A DNA stretch of 64,000 bases from Candidatus Albibeggiatoa sp. nov. NOAA (GTDB lineage: Bacteria > Pseudomonadota > Gammaproteobacteria > Beggiatoales > Beggiatoaceae): positions 353,107 to 417,106 of the forward strand of contig JAOXRS010000120.1 of NCBI GenBank assembly GCA_025800385.1. The letters are read 5' to 3'. Under the pieces are notes generated by a model. The model saw only the letters and a list, made by a program, of their open reading frames with translations, was not told the DNA's origin and did no database searches. A program made the position numbers and the translations under genes. Every line of letters starts with the position of its first letter. The stretch's first letter is position 1. Shown piece by piece: positions 35,654 to 45,328 of the stretch.

Positions 35654-36727
35654 CTAACTTTCTAATTTCAACATCGGCGGTTTCGGCTTACGTTTAATCG
35701 TTACACGCGGTGCGGAAATCTTCTTATTAATTGCTAAATTTTTCACAAATTGTTGTGTACAAGATTGCCATGAATATTTAAGGGCATGTTGACGGCATTG
35801 GCTGGCATCCAGTTTTAACGCATTACGTGCCGCAGTCGCTAAATCCTCATCCAAGCAACCCACAGGTGAATCCTTACCAATAATATCGATTGGCCCCGGA
35901 ACGGGATAAGCCGCAACAGGTGTACCAGAGGCTAAAGCTTCCAATAGTACTAAACCAAACGTATCGGTTTTGCTTGGAAATACAAACACATCTGCACTGG
36001 CATAATAACTGGCTAATTCCTCGCCACTTTTAGAGCCGACAAAATGTACATCAGGATATTTTTGTTGCAACTGTTCTAATTGAGGGCCTGAACCCACGAC
36101 ATACTTCGAACCTTCAAAGTCCATATCTAAAAAGGCTTCGATATTCTTTTCAACGGCTACCCGACCCACATAAACCGCAACAGGCCTTTTTTCATCAGCA
36201 AAAATATTGTATTCACGAGGATGAAACAGGTCTATATCCACGCCGCGAGACCAATAAGCTAAATTATTAAAACCTTGGCCTTCTAATTCGCTACGCATAC
36301 TGGCAGTGGCAACCATGACCCGTTTAGATAAGCCATGAAACCAACGCAATAATGAATACGTCCACGAAATCGGTACGCCAAAACGTGCATGAACATATTC
36401 AGGAAATTTAGTGTGAAATGAAGTAGTAAAAATCTTATTGAGTTTCCGACAAATGCGTCGTGCTGACAGACCTAAAGGGCCTTCGGTTGAAATATGAATG
36501 CAATCAGGTTGAAAGGTTTCAATTTCTTTTTGAATTTTACTGCCCGTTGGTGAAATAACGAGCTGAATTTCGGGATAGGTTGGGCAAGGCACAGTGTGGA
36601 ATAAGTCAGGGGTAATCATTTTGACTTCATGCCCCATGGATTCTAATACCTTTTTAGTCGTGGACAAGGTACGCACCACACCATTAATTTGCGGCAACCA
36701 TGCGTCAGAAACGATGAGTATTTTCAT
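35654..36727 (-). CDS. GT4-family glycosyltransferase
   Basis: A 357-residue GT-B enzyme. The N-terminal half opens MKILIVSDAWLPQINGVVRTL, typical of MgtA/PimB-like glycosyltransferases; SFHTKFPEYVHARFG follows. The C-terminal donor half has VYVGRVAVEKNIEAFL and the EX7E-like DTFGLVLLEALASGTPVAAYPVPGP around residues 262-284. Its start lies inside the last codons of the phosphatase gene (23-base overlap), showing tight coupling. It probably glycosylates a membrane lipid; the acceptor is not known. Confidence 0.88.
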   Translation of the reverse strand: MKILIVSDAWLPQINGVVRTLSTTKKVLESMGHEVKMITPDLFHTVPCPTYPEIQLVISPTGSKIQKEIETFQPDCIHISTEGPLGLSARRICRKLNKIFTTSFHTKFPEYVHARFGVPISWTYSLLRWFHGLSKRVMVATASMRSELEGQGFNNLAYWSRGVDIDLFHPREYNIFADEKRPVAVYVGRVAVEKNIEAFLDMDFEGSKYVVGSGPQLEQLQQKYPDVHFVGSKSGEELASYYASADVFVFPSKTDTFGLVLLEALASGTPVAAYPVPGPIDIIGKDSPVGCLDEDLATAARNALKLDASQCRQHALKYSWQSCTQQFVKNLAINKKISAPRVTIKRKPKPPMLKLES

Positions 36728-37574
36728 GATGTTCGTGTTGTTGGGTAGCTGATTGAGTAAACGTTGTCGCAGCAGCCGTTTCTAATGTGACTTCTGCAGA
36801 ACGTTTTGCTTGTTGTTCATCCGCCCAATGTACAATCGAAAGTTGACCCGCCCAATCTTCTACTAATGCCGTGCAGCTCTCAACCCAGTCTCCATCATTA
36901 CAATATAAAATCCCATCAATATCCCGAATTTCCGCTTTATGAATATGTCCGCAAACAATACCGTCTAAGCCTCTTTTACGCGCTTGATCTGCCAAACTTT
37001 TTTCAAATGAACTGATAAAGTTCACCGCATTTTTCACTTTATGTTTTAAATAAGCAGACAGTGACCAATAAGGGTAACCCATTTTGCGCCGTACAAGATT
37101 AAACACATGGTTAACTGAAAGCATCACGTTATATGCCCAATCACCAAGAACTGCTAACCATTTGGCATGTTTGACCACACCATCTAATTCATCACCGTGT
37201 AAAATTAAAAATTTACGTCCATCAGCCGTTGTATGAACCGCTTCACTGACAAGTTCAATTTCACCAAAATGAAGACCTAAATGGGTGTAATCACGCAGGA
37301 ATTCATCATGATTACCGGGAACATAAACCACTTTAGTGCCCTTACGGGCTTTACGCAGAATTTTCTGCACAACATCATTGTGGGACTGCACCCAAAACCA
37401 AGATTTTTTCAATCTCCAACCATCAACAATATCACCGACAAGATATAAGTATTCGGCATCATGATGACGTAGAAAATCTAATAAATAATCTGCTTTGCAG
37501 CCGCGCGTACCTAAATGTACGTCTGAAATCCATATGGTACGGAATTTTTTTGGCGAAGAGTTGGAATGTGCCAT
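36705..37574 (-). CDS. LpxH-like metallophosphoesterase (UDP-diacylglucosamine diphosphatase family)
   Basis: A 289-residue calcineurin-like phosphoesterase. The metal motifs are SDVHLGTRGCKADYLLDFL (residues 16-34), VGDIVDGW, YVPGNHDEFLRDY, LHGDELD and VCGHIHKAEIR. The GxHLG and CKADYLLDF parts match the UDP-2,3-diacylglucosamine diphosphatase-like branch that often sits with an MgtA-type glycosyltransferase, rather than the main LpxH of lipid A synthesis. The C-terminal 45 residues are a polar His/Thr/Glu tail. A lipid phosphate substrate is likely but unproven. Confidence 0.85.
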   Translation of the reverse strand: MAHSNSSPKKFRTIWISDVHLGTRGCKADYLLDFLRHHDAEYLYLVGDIVDGWRLKKSWFWVQSHNDVVQKILRKARKGTKVVYVPGNHDEFLRDYTHLGLHFGEIELVSEAVHTTADGRKFLILHGDELDGVVKHAKWLAVLGDWAYNVMLSVNHVFNLVRRKMGYPYWSLSAYLKHKVKNAVNFISSFEKSLADQARKRGLDGIVCGHIHKAEIRDIDGILYCNDGDWVESCTALVEDWAGQLSIVHWADEQQAKRSAEVTLETAAATTFTQSATQQHEHHENTHRF

Positions 37575-37637
37575 AATTCAATTGTTCATAGGGTGTAGAA
37601 AACAATATTGTCATGCTTGTATTGCAACAGTATGACA

Positions 37638-37668
37638 AATCCCGTACACCAATATGACATACGGGATT
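37638..37668. terminator. Hairpin downstream of the Rmf-like gene
   Basis: AATCCCGT / ACGGGATT, eight perfect base pairs with a 15-base loop, 16 bases past the stop at 37684. A T-run is lacking, so termination is only moderately supported. Confidence 0.4.
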
Positions 37669-37683
37669 ATATTGCTAGGACTA

Positions 37684-37908
37684 TTATGGTTGTTCTAATA
37701 AAGATAGGCCTTGAATTGAATTATTCAAGGTCATTGCATAGTCATGTCCCTTACGCCAATAACTTACTTTTTGAGCATCATCTTTATAAGGACAGGCTGC
37801 CACAGATTGTTTATCGTAATGAGCAGCTCTAAACCCTTCGAGATATACGTTAATTAGACCTACATTTGTCATAAACCACCATTGTTTTTGTTGCACTGCA
37901 AAACGCAT
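37684..37908 (-). CDS. Ribosome modulation factor-like protein
   Basis: A 74-residue protein. Residues about 23-59 (YLEGFRAAHYDKQSVAACPYKDDAQKVSYWRKGHDYAM) follow the Rmf pattern of a Gly-x-x-Ala helix, K..CPY and a W-x-x-G-x-x-A helix. Rmf dimerises 70S ribosomes in stationary phase. The N- and C-terminal ends are longer than in E. coli Rmf (55 residues). It may start at Met13 (37872); neither ATG has a strong ribosome site. It stands alone. Confidence 0.6.
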   Translation of the reverse strand: MRFAVQQKQWWFMTNVGLINVYLEGFRAAHYDKQSVAACPYKDDAQKVSYWRKGHDYAMTLNNSIQGLSLLEQP

Positions 37909-38144
37909 GGTACGCTCTTTTCCAACAAAAGTTAAGCTTTATTTGGCTTATTTTTAATCCTACAAAAATACTGTTTAAATACAAACTTACCTTATAAAAA
38001 TTATAATAGAATATAAAAAATATCTATGCTTTTTTGATTAGTGAAAGACTTCAGCAATTTGTATAAATATTGATCGTATTTGCTCAAAATTGAGGAATAT
38101 TTGAATTCACAGAAATACCTTAAATTATCCCTTCTATCGAAAAC

Positions 38145-40850
38145 ATGCAATCTCAAATCGAAAATTATTCTCGTTTGGTATACAATTCGCACAAACCTAA
38201 AAATTTAAATCTGACTTCAAAATCAATGAAAAGGTCTTTTTCTCAAACGTGGCTGCAAAGTATGTATCGTCTTTGTTGCATATTCCTACTACTCTTATGC
38301 CATTTTTCCGTAGCGGCAGATTTATTACAAACACCAGAAAATGCTAACACTCCATTTAAAATTGCGGTATTGCAACAACATGATCGTGCTGCATTAGTCG
38401 AACATGCGCAAGCCACCGTTAATTACCTCAATACGGTATTCACTGACATCCGATTTACCATGCAAGTGGATAATGCACAAAATATTATTCAACAAGCCGC
38501 TGAATTCGACTTTATGTTTGTCAGCCCCAGTGTTGCAGTTCAGTTAGAAAAAGATTACCAAGGGCAAGCCCTCGCAACCTTACGCCATTGGATTGATAGG
38601 CAGGCGCAACATCAAATTAGCAATGTGCTATTTACCCATGCAAAAAGAGATGATATTCAGTCATTGCAAGATGTGCGTGGCAAATTACTAGCATTGGTCG
38701 ATCAACACAGTTTTTCGGGTTGGCTACTCAGTCAATATCAATTGCAAAATTATATGGATTTAGCTGAAGTCCACTTGCGCCCTCAAGATTCCGCGTTATC
38801 GCTCGCACAAAAGGTTGCACAAGATTTAGTCGATGTTGGGAGTTTACCCAGTGGTGTATTAGAGCAATTAGCACAACAGGGGCAGATTAAGCTGGATGAA
38901 TTTAAAATTTTAGCTCCAAAACAGGGCAGTTTACCCTTATTACACAGTGGCAATTTATATCCTGAGTGGGCTTGGATTGCCTCACCGCGTGTTTCTCAAG
39001 CCATGTTGGATAATGTTGCAATTAGCTTATTAACCATGGCACGTAAAGATGATTATGGCTGGGCAATTCCTGCTAACTATCAGCCTGTGCACAAAGTTTT
39101 GCAATCCCTACGTTACCCACCGTATGAAAATTTTGGCAAAATCACATTCGATGAATTATTTAAACAACACGCTAATTGGTTTTATTTTGGTTTAGCTGCT
39201 TTTTTTGCCGTTTTAATCGCTTCATTGAATTTTACTTATTTGTACCACAAAATTAGTAAAGTGCAGGCAAATTTAGAAGCGGAATTAAAAGAGCGTTTAC
39301 GTACTGAAGAGGCGTTACAAGCGGCGATTGAACAAGCTGAATTATCTAACCGTTCTAAAAGCCAATTTTTAGCCAATATGAGCCATGAGCTGCGCACACC
39401 ACTAAATGCGGTGATTGGTTACAGTGAAATGTTACAAGAAGAAGCTGAAGACCTTGGGCAAACCAATTATTTACCTGATTTGAAAAAAATTCACGGAGCA
39501 GGTAAACATTTGCTAGCCTTGATTAATGATATTTTAGACCTGTCCAAAATTGAAGCAGGCAAAATGGATTTATATCTGGAAACATTTAACATCAATGACA
39601 TGATTAGCGATGTGATTACTACCATTCAACCATTGATTGATAAAAATCATAACCATTTGGAAGTACACTGTGTTGATGATTTAGGCACTATGCACGCTGA
39701 TTTAACCAAGGTGAGACAGAATTTATTCAACTTGCTGAGTAATGCCAGTAAATTTACTAAAAATGGCAACGTAGCCTTATACATCACGCGCGAAACCACA
39801 GGTGGCAATGATTGGGTTGTATTCCGAATTTGCGATAGTGGGATTGGTATGAGTCCCGAACAACAGGAAAAAATCTTTTCAGCCTTCATTCAAGCTGATG
39901 CATCGACTACACGCCAATTTGGTGGCACAGGATTAGGTTTAGCAATTACGAAAAAATTCTGTGAAATGATGGGTGGACAGATTAAAGTGGAAAGTCAGGA
40001 AGGTATTGGCAGCACCTTTATGATTCGTTTACCTGCAACCGTGGTGGAAGAAATTCTAGACGATGATGAGATTGGCCCTCGTCATATTTATCAAGGACAC
40101 ATTTTGATTGTTGACCGAGATACTAATTTACGCGATAACTTAAAACGAACATTGGTTGAGCAAGGTTATGAAGTTTTTGTTGCGACTGATGCAAAACAGG
40201 CTTTAAAACTGACATATAAAACTCATCCGAACTTTGTCATATTGGATTCAGAAATACCTGAAGGCTGGTCAATTTTAGTCAATTTTAAAACCAACGCTGA
40301 TTTGCAACACATTCCTGTTATTGTCACCACAGAACAAGATCATCAAGTGCGGGCGAAATCACTCGGAGCAGTCGCTTATTTAGAAAAGCCGTTTGAAATG
40401 CCTGCGCTACTTGAATTATTACAAAAACATCGCACTCATAAACACTGGTCGTGCCTAGTGATTGAGGACGATATTAATGCCCGCACTGCTTTAGTCAAAC
40501 TATTGGAACATGCCAATTGGTTTGTATTTGAAGCACATAGCGGCCAAATGGGATTACGTTTTATTCGTCATCATCGGCCTGACTTAATTCTATTGGACTT
40601 AAACTTACCAGAAATGAATGGGTTTGAATTTATTCGCCAATTACGTAGTAAACCACAATGGCGTTCAATTCCTATCATTGTGATTACTGCTAGAGATTTA
40701 AGCCCAGCCGAGCAAAAACGCTTAAATACCGAAGTAGAGTCCATATTATTCAAAGGGACTTATACACGGGAACAATTGCTTGATACAATAGATGGTCTGG
40801 TTTATGCAGTTGCTTCTGGTAGTAAGGACGTAGAACAAGGCACTGCTTGA
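38145..40850 (+). CDS. Hybrid sensor histidine kinase with PhnD-like periplasmic sensor and two receivers
   Basis: 901 residues as drawn; starts at Met28 (38226) or Met40 (38262) are possible, and the signal segment is [19 protein letters not shown] (40-58). Residues about 70-315 form a periplasmic substrate-binding domain of the phosphonate-binding type, as in the tetrathionate sensor TtrS. A membrane helix follows at about 346-367, then HisKA with H414 ([16 protein letters not shown]), and an ATPase domain with LSNASKF, DSGIGM and GGTGLGL. Receiver 1 (about 650-765) has VDRD in place of the usual DD but keeps the acceptor Asp (VILD) and EKPF. Receiver 2 (about 768-890) has VIEDD and [13 protein letters not shown]. 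Followed by two genes that could take its phosphate. Confidence 0.9.
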   Translation: MQSQIENYSRLVYNSHKPKNLNLTSKSMKRSFSQTWLQSMYRLCCIFLLLLCHFSVAADLLQTPENANTPFKIAVLQQHDRAALVEHAQATVNYLNTVFTDIRFTMQVDNAQNIIQQAAEFDFMFVSPSVAVQLEKDYQGQALATLRHWIDRQAQHQISNVLFTHAKRDDIQSLQDVRGKLLALVDQHSFSGWLLSQYQLQNYMDLAEVHLRPQDSALSLAQKVAQDLVDVGSLPSGVLEQLAQQGQIKLDEFKILAPKQGSLPLLHSGNLYPEWAWIASPRVSQAMLDNVAISLLTMARKDDYGWAIPANYQPVHKVLQSLRYPPYENFGKITFDELFKQHANWFYFGLAAFFAVLIASLNFTYLYHKISKVQANLEAELKERLRTEEALQAAIEQAELSNRSKSQFLANMSHELRTPLNAVIGYSEMLQEEAEDLGQTNYLPDLKKIHGAGKHLLALINDILDLSKIEAGKMDLYLETFNINDMISDVITTIQPLIDKNHNHLEVHCVDDLGTMHADLTKVRQNLFNLLSNASKFTKNGNVALYITRETTGGNDWVVFRICDSGIGMSPEQQEKIFSAFIQADASTTRQFGGTGLGLAITKKFCEMMGGQIKVESQEGIGSTFMIRLPATVVEEILDDDEIGPRHIYQGHILIVDRDTNLRDNLKRTLVEQGYEVFVATDAKQALKLTYKTHPNFVILDSEIPEGWSILVNFKTNADLQHIPVIVTTEQDHQVRAKSLGAVAYLEKPFEMPALLELLQKHRTHKHWSCLVIEDDINARTALVKLLEHANWFVFEAHSGQMGLRFIRHHRPDLILLDLNLPEMNGFEFIRQLRSKPQWRSIPIIVITARDLSPAEQKRLNTEVESILFKGTYTREQLLDTIDGLVYAVASGSKDVEQGTA

Positions 40851-40926
40851 TGATGATACAATGTGTAACCCCTTTCCATAGTATGGAATTTTGACACAGA
40901 TTTGCAGTTCATAAGGAGAATTTCAA

Positions 40927-41292
40927 ATGCCCAAGATTTTATTGGTAGAAGATAATGAAATGAACCGTGATATGCTATCCCGCCGCTTGACCCGCAAAGG
41001 CTTTCAGGTTGAGATCGCAATAGACGGTGGGCAAGGCGTTGATATGGCGCATTCAGAAAACCCGGATTTAATTTTAATGGATATGAGTTTACCCGTTAAA
41101 GACGGCTGGACTGCGACTAAAGAAATCAAAGCAGATGATTCTACTAAAGATATTCCCATTATTGCTTTAACTGCCCATGCCATGTCTGGCGATCGTGAGC
41201 AGGCACTTGCCGCAGGTTGTGACGATTACGACACCAAGCCCATTGAGTTACCTCGCTTACTTGGCAAAATCCAAGCACTTTTAGGCTCTTAA
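40927..41292 (+). CDS. CheY-like single-domain response regulator
   Basis: A 121-residue receiver with no output domain. Acidic pair in LLVEDNEMNRD, phospho-acceptor Asp52 (LILMDMSLP), Thr in IIALTAH and Lys in DTKPIE. A good ribosome site (AAGGAG) precedes it. It lies between the hybrid kinase and the cyclase, 16 bases before the latter, and probably shuttles phosphate between them or diffuses to another target. Confidence 0.93.
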   Translation: MPKILLVEDNEMNRDMLSRRLTRKGFQVEIAIDGGQGVDMAHSENPDLILMDMSLPVKDGWTATKEIKADDSTKDIPIIALTAHAMSGDREQALAAGCDDYDTKPIELPRLLGKIQALLGS

Positions 41293-41308
41293 ATCTCAGA
41301 AGATTCGA

Positions 41309-43918
41309 ATGAATGCAGCATCCACAGTTCCTACTGATCCACATTCAGTCGGGAATGGCGACATTGAGGCTTTTATCAGTGATGCGCAATTAATGGAAAT
41401 GCAGGACAAATTACAAATCCCTGCACATACCGTAATTGGCTACATTGAAACCCTACTCACCAACACGGAGAGCACTCCAGCGTGGAATGAGTTTGTGCCT
41501 GATGTACAAAGAATGTTGCAAGCTGCTAAACAATTGTCTGCATTAATTTCCCGTACCTTTGACAAACATGCTTACCCTGATGGCAAAATTGATGTCAAAG
41601 CGTTTGGTTCAACTGTTCGTCATGATTTGCGCACCCCAATTAATGCCATTTTAGGTTATGGGGAAATGGTGCAAGAGGATTTAGCCGATGACCCTGATGG
41701 CGAACAAGCTTGCAGCGATATTGATAAAGTATTGGGTTATGCGCGAAAATTGTTAACTTTAATTGATGAATTGGGTCGTATTGGCAAAGACGCAAGCCCA
41801 GAACCTGAGCCTGTTGAAAAACAGACAGTGATAGACAATAGCGAAACAGATGACCTGTTAGAAATTGGTACACAGCTTAAAGAATTGATTGAAGACGTAG
41901 TACATCTCGCCAGTGAATTATCCCTATACGCACAAGTCAAACCTAAGTGGCAGGTGTTTATTGATGATTTGCAAAAGATTTTAAAAGCAGGGCAAAACTT
42001 ATCCCATCAAGTTGATTCATTATTTGATATTGGGCGTTATGAAAATGGGGCAGTTGATCCTGAGAGTTTCTCAACCACTGTTCGCCATGATTTGAGAACG
42101 CCGATTAATGCTTTGATTGGATTTAGTGAATTATTGTTAGAAGAATTTGAACAAGATTTTGAAGAGCATGATGCTTGTCATAAGTTAGAACAAATTGGTA
42201 CGTTTTCACGTAAATTATTATCGATTATTGAAGACCTTGGGTTTATCAAGAAAAAATCGCCGATTGATAGTAAAAAAATCAGGCAAAATAGCAGTGGTAG
42301 TACAAGTCACATGACACCAGTAAAACCTGCTAGTAAACAAGATAATGATAACTTAATTGATATTGGGATTGATTTACTGACCCCGACATCAACCATTCAT
42401 GCACACCTAGAAATGTTATTGCAGTATGCAAAGTCTGATGTTGGCTGTCAAAGCTTTGCCCCTGATTTAAATAAAATGCTGGGTGCAGCAGAACAGCTGT
42501 CTAATTTAATTAAAAAATTATTTGCCAAAGAACATTTTCCCGATGGTGAAATAAACGATCAAGTTTTCGACTCCAAAACAAGGCATGATTTGCGCACCCC
42601 GATCAATGCGCTCATTGGTTTTGGTGAAATGCTATTGGAAGATTTAGATCGTGAGGCGCAACGCGAAGCCTGTAACGATTTAGAAAAAATTCTCAGCCTA
42701 TCCAGAAAGCTATTAAGTCTGATTAATGACCTCAGTTTCTTTTCTGAAAATGGTAATAAACCACCATTGCCTGTGATGCCAGAAAATGCAGGGGGTGGTA
42801 CGATCATCGATGCTGTGATGAGTAGTAGCACACCTGTGGCGAAAGCAGTTACGCATGATACTGTAGCGCAAGATGCGGCTCGCTTGCTGGTGGTTGATGA
42901 TAAAGAAAGTAATCGCGATTTATTGTCACGTCGTTTAGGCAAACAAGGTTTTACTATTGATACTGCGGCTGACGGTCAACAAGCGTTAGATGCGGTGAAA
43001 AATGCACCTTATGATTTAATTTTGCTCGATGTGATTATGCCAGAAGTTGATGGTTTCCAAGTATTGGAGCAGCTAAAAAGTGACGATCAATATAAGCACA
43101 TTCCCGTATTGATGATTTCTGCGTTGGATGAAATTGACGGCGTAGTACGCTGTATTAGTATGGGTGCAGAGGATTTTATTCAAAAGCCGTTTAACCAGAT
43201 TATTCTCAATGCCAAAATTTCTGCCTCGTTAGAACGCAAACGTTTACGAGATCGTGAACATGCATTTATGGAACGTTTACAAGCTGAGCAGGAAAAATCA
43301 GAGAAATTATTATTAAACGTTTTACCTAAACCAATTGCTGATCGCTTAAAACGTAGTGAGCGTACCATTGCGGATAGCTTCCCTGAAGTCACGGTTCTAT
43401 TTTCTGACTTGGTGGGCTTTACTGAATTATCCACGGGTATTGCGGCATCAGAATTGGTTGAGAAATTAAATGAAATTTTCTTGGCGTTTGATATTTTGAC
43501 CGAGCTACATGGCTTGGAAAAAATTAAAACCATTGGTGATGCCTATATGTTGGTGGGTGGTTTGCCTACGCCGCGTCCTGATCATGCCGAAGCCGTGGCA
43601 GATATGGCCATTGATATGTTTGATGCGATTGAACGTTTAAATAGTCAGCATGGAGAAAATTTTGAAATTCGGGTAGGGATTCATACAGGCCCTGTGGTCG
43701 CGGGTGTGATTGGTAAGAATAAGTTTAATTATGACTTATGGGGCGAAACCGTCAATATTGCCAGTCGTATGGAATCACATGGTGTACCGGGAAGAATCCA
43801 AATTTCTGATGCAACCTATAATAAAATTAAAGATAAATTTCGCTTAGACTATCGAGGTCCAATTGAAGTAAAAGGTAAAGGCTTGATGATTACTCATTTC
43901 TTAAACGGCCGTAAATAA
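41309..43918 (+). CDS. Adenylate cyclase with three tandem HisKA-like modules and a receiver
   Basis: An 869-residue cytoplasmic protein. Three repeats of about 160 residues each end in the same box, RHDLRTPINA, with histidines at 105, 260 and 426, followed by helical GY/F-x-E-M/L segments. No kinase ATPase domain is present. A receiver at about 524-640 (LLVVDDKESNRD, Asp574, QKPF) and a coiled linker (RDREHAFMERLQAEQEKSEKLLLNVLP) lead to a class III cyclase (691-869). Metal Asp700 and Asp744 (FSDLVGF, GDAYM), adenine-type Lys740 and Asp809, Asn816 and Arg820 (YDLWGETVNIASR) predict ATP as substrate. The histidine modules would have to be phosphorylated by another kinase, or serve as dimer scaffolds. 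Confidence 0.9.
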   Translation: MNAASTVPTDPHSVGNGDIEAFISDAQLMEMQDKLQIPAHTVIGYIETLLTNTESTPAWNEFVPDVQRMLQAAKQLSALISRTFDKHAYPDGKIDVKAFGSTVRHDLRTPINAILGYGEMVQEDLADDPDGEQACSDIDKVLGYARKLLTLIDELGRIGKDASPEPEPVEKQTVIDNSETDDLLEIGTQLKELIEDVVHLASELSLYAQVKPKWQVFIDDLQKILKAGQNLSHQVDSLFDIGRYENGAVDPESFSTTVRHDLRTPINALIGFSELLLEEFEQDFEEHDACHKLEQIGTFSRKLLSIIEDLGFIKKKSPIDSKKIRQNSSGSTSHMTPVKPASKQDNDNLIDIGIDLLTPTSTIHAHLEMLLQYAKSDVGCQSFAPDLNKMLGAAEQLSNLIKKLFAKEHFPDGEINDQVFDSKTRHDLRTPINALIGFGEMLLEDLDREAQREACNDLEKILSLSRKLLSLINDLSFFSENGNKPPLPVMPENAGGGTIIDAVMSSSTPVAKAVTHDTVAQDAARLLVVDDKESNRDLLSRRLGKQGFTIDTAADGQQALDAVKNAPYDLILLDVIMPEVDGFQVLEQLKSDDQYKHIPVLMISALDEIDGVVRCISMGAEDFIQKPFNQIILNAKISASLERKRLRDREHAFMERLQAEQEKSEKLLLNVLPKPIADRLKRSERTIADSFPEVTVLFSDLVGFTELSTGIAASELVEKLNEIFLAFDILTELHGLEKIKTIGDAYMLVGGLPTPRPDHAEAVADMAIDMFDAIERLNSQHGENFEIRVGIHTGPVVAGVIGKNKFNYDLWGETVNIASRMESHGVPGRIQISDATYNKIKDKFRLDYRGPIEVKGKGLMITHFLNGRK

Positions 43919-44285
43919 AGCTCTATGCTGAGCAACTCCCATTGTTTTTCTTTCTAGAATTCTCTCCATTAGCTTAACTCTTTTCAAAGTCATATCCCGT
44001 GCCCCCATTGATTCTTAATAGAACGCAATCTAGTGGCATTGTTTTTTCTCTCAGGTTTAATATTTTCTATTCAACCTTACCAATAAAAACCTCAAAAAAG
44101 AATAAATTTACTGTTTTTCAACTTTTTATATCAAGCATAAGTTATAATATAAAATATATGACTTTTAAGTATTATTTAACAAAATCATTTAAATTTATAC
44201 CAATAACTCTTTATCAAACAATTCTTTCATTAGCAAATAATAAATATTTATTTTCAAGTTTCACTGTCATTTAAGTTGCTAAATA
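43919..44285. other. AT-rich intergenic region
   Basis: 367 bases between the cyclase and a membrane-protein gene. An open frame of 91 codons at 43999-44274 is composed of AT-rich codons, has no ribosome site and no recognisable motif; I do not call it a gene. Confidence 0.45.
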
Positions 44286-45113
44286 ATGAAAGTACCTACA
44301 ACAAGAGTCCGCCCAAACTTTAAAAATGTGCATGAATTAGCGATATGGAATCCAATCAGCTATATTATTTTGCTATATTGGATTTTATGCCAGCCCAAGC
44401 ATCTTTTTGAACATCAACGCATCTTTAGAAACAATGTATATAAGCGAATTATAGGTTGGTTAATCAGCCATTCTATTATTTTACCTTTGCTTTTCATCAG
44501 CATTTGTCTGGCTATGCATTGGTTACCTATTTCTGAATGGGCTTGGTCTTCTCAAGCATATTTTACTATCAGTGCATTGCTTGGTGTCGTTTGGCTACTA
44601 TTGGGCTGTTTTGCCTCAGAGCCTGATATACAAGATAAGCCGTACTTAATTGGCATGTATGTGCTACTGGTTTATAGCTGTTTCATTGCCACTTTAGGTA
44701 TTGTCGTTGGGTTAAATTTGCCGCCAATATATAGCATTCTCCTAATTGCACTACCGAGTATTTCATCAGGTGTTGCTCTTGGGATTGCAGGCAGCTTACG
44801 TTTTGATTTTATAGAACTTGTTTTAGAAGTGGTTCATGCATTTGCTCATTATGCAATGTGTTATTCACGGAAAAAGTCAAAACAATGGGATAATGATTTA
44901 TTTGATAAACCAAATGCACCAATGACAGGTGCGATGACTGTTGCCGCTGCTACGTTCGGCGTTGCCTTTATGATTGCGACAAAATTGACTCGACGCATTC
45001 AGGCTAACCTTGTAAAAAGAGCAGCTTCCAAAATAACTCGCTATATCTTCGTTATCTCATTGTTAAGCTATGGTATTGTCTGGATTATTCTACTTTCTTT
45101 TGTCACTATTTGA
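44286..45113 (+). CDS. Multi-pass membrane protein of unknown function
   Basis: A 275-residue protein with about six hydrophobic segments (for example IIGWLISHSIILPLLFISICLAM, AYFTISALLGVVWLLLGCF, YLIGMYVLLVYSCFIATLGIVVGL, FVISLLSYGIVWIILLSFV). A polar cytoplasmic-looking stretch RKKSKQWDNDLFDKPN separates the last segments. I do not recognise a family. A weak start context and no clear operon partner; the next gene on the same strand is 215 bases away. Confidence 0.6.
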   Translation: MKVPTTRVRPNFKNVHELAIWNPISYIILLYWILCQPKHLFEHQRIFRNNVYKRIIGWLISHSIILPLLFISICLAMHWLPISEWAWSSQAYFTISALLGVVWLLLGCFASEPDIQDKPYLIGMYVLLVYSCFIATLGIVVGLNLPPIYSILLIALPSISSGVALGIAGSLRFDFIELVLEVVHAFAHYAMCYSRKKSKQWDNDLFDKPNAPMTGAMTVAAATFGVAFMIATKLTRRIQANLVKRAASKITRYIFVISLLSYGIVWIILLSFVTI

Positions 45114-45328
45114 GTACCCAAATTACGCATAAATACTAAGAATCAAACATTTAAAATCTAAAAAATCATCTTTAAAGTAATGGATGACCAGAAATGATAT
45201 TGTAGCTATTGACTGAACTTTGATGAAATCAGCTTGAGGGTGAGATATAAATTTCGCTTCATTTACCTATTTACATCTTTTACAATAGCTTTACATCATT
45301 TTATTGAAGCCTTTAACAAGAGCCATAC

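Noticed and set aside
37608..37832. 74-codon plus-strand frame over the Rmf-like gene
   Set aside because: It is antisense to a frame with recognisable Rmf-like residues and itself has no motif or ribosome site.
43999..44274. Open frame of 91 codons between the cyclase and membrane-protein genes
   Set aside because: AT-rich composition, no ribosome site, no motif or signal pattern; looks like chance in AT-rich DNA.
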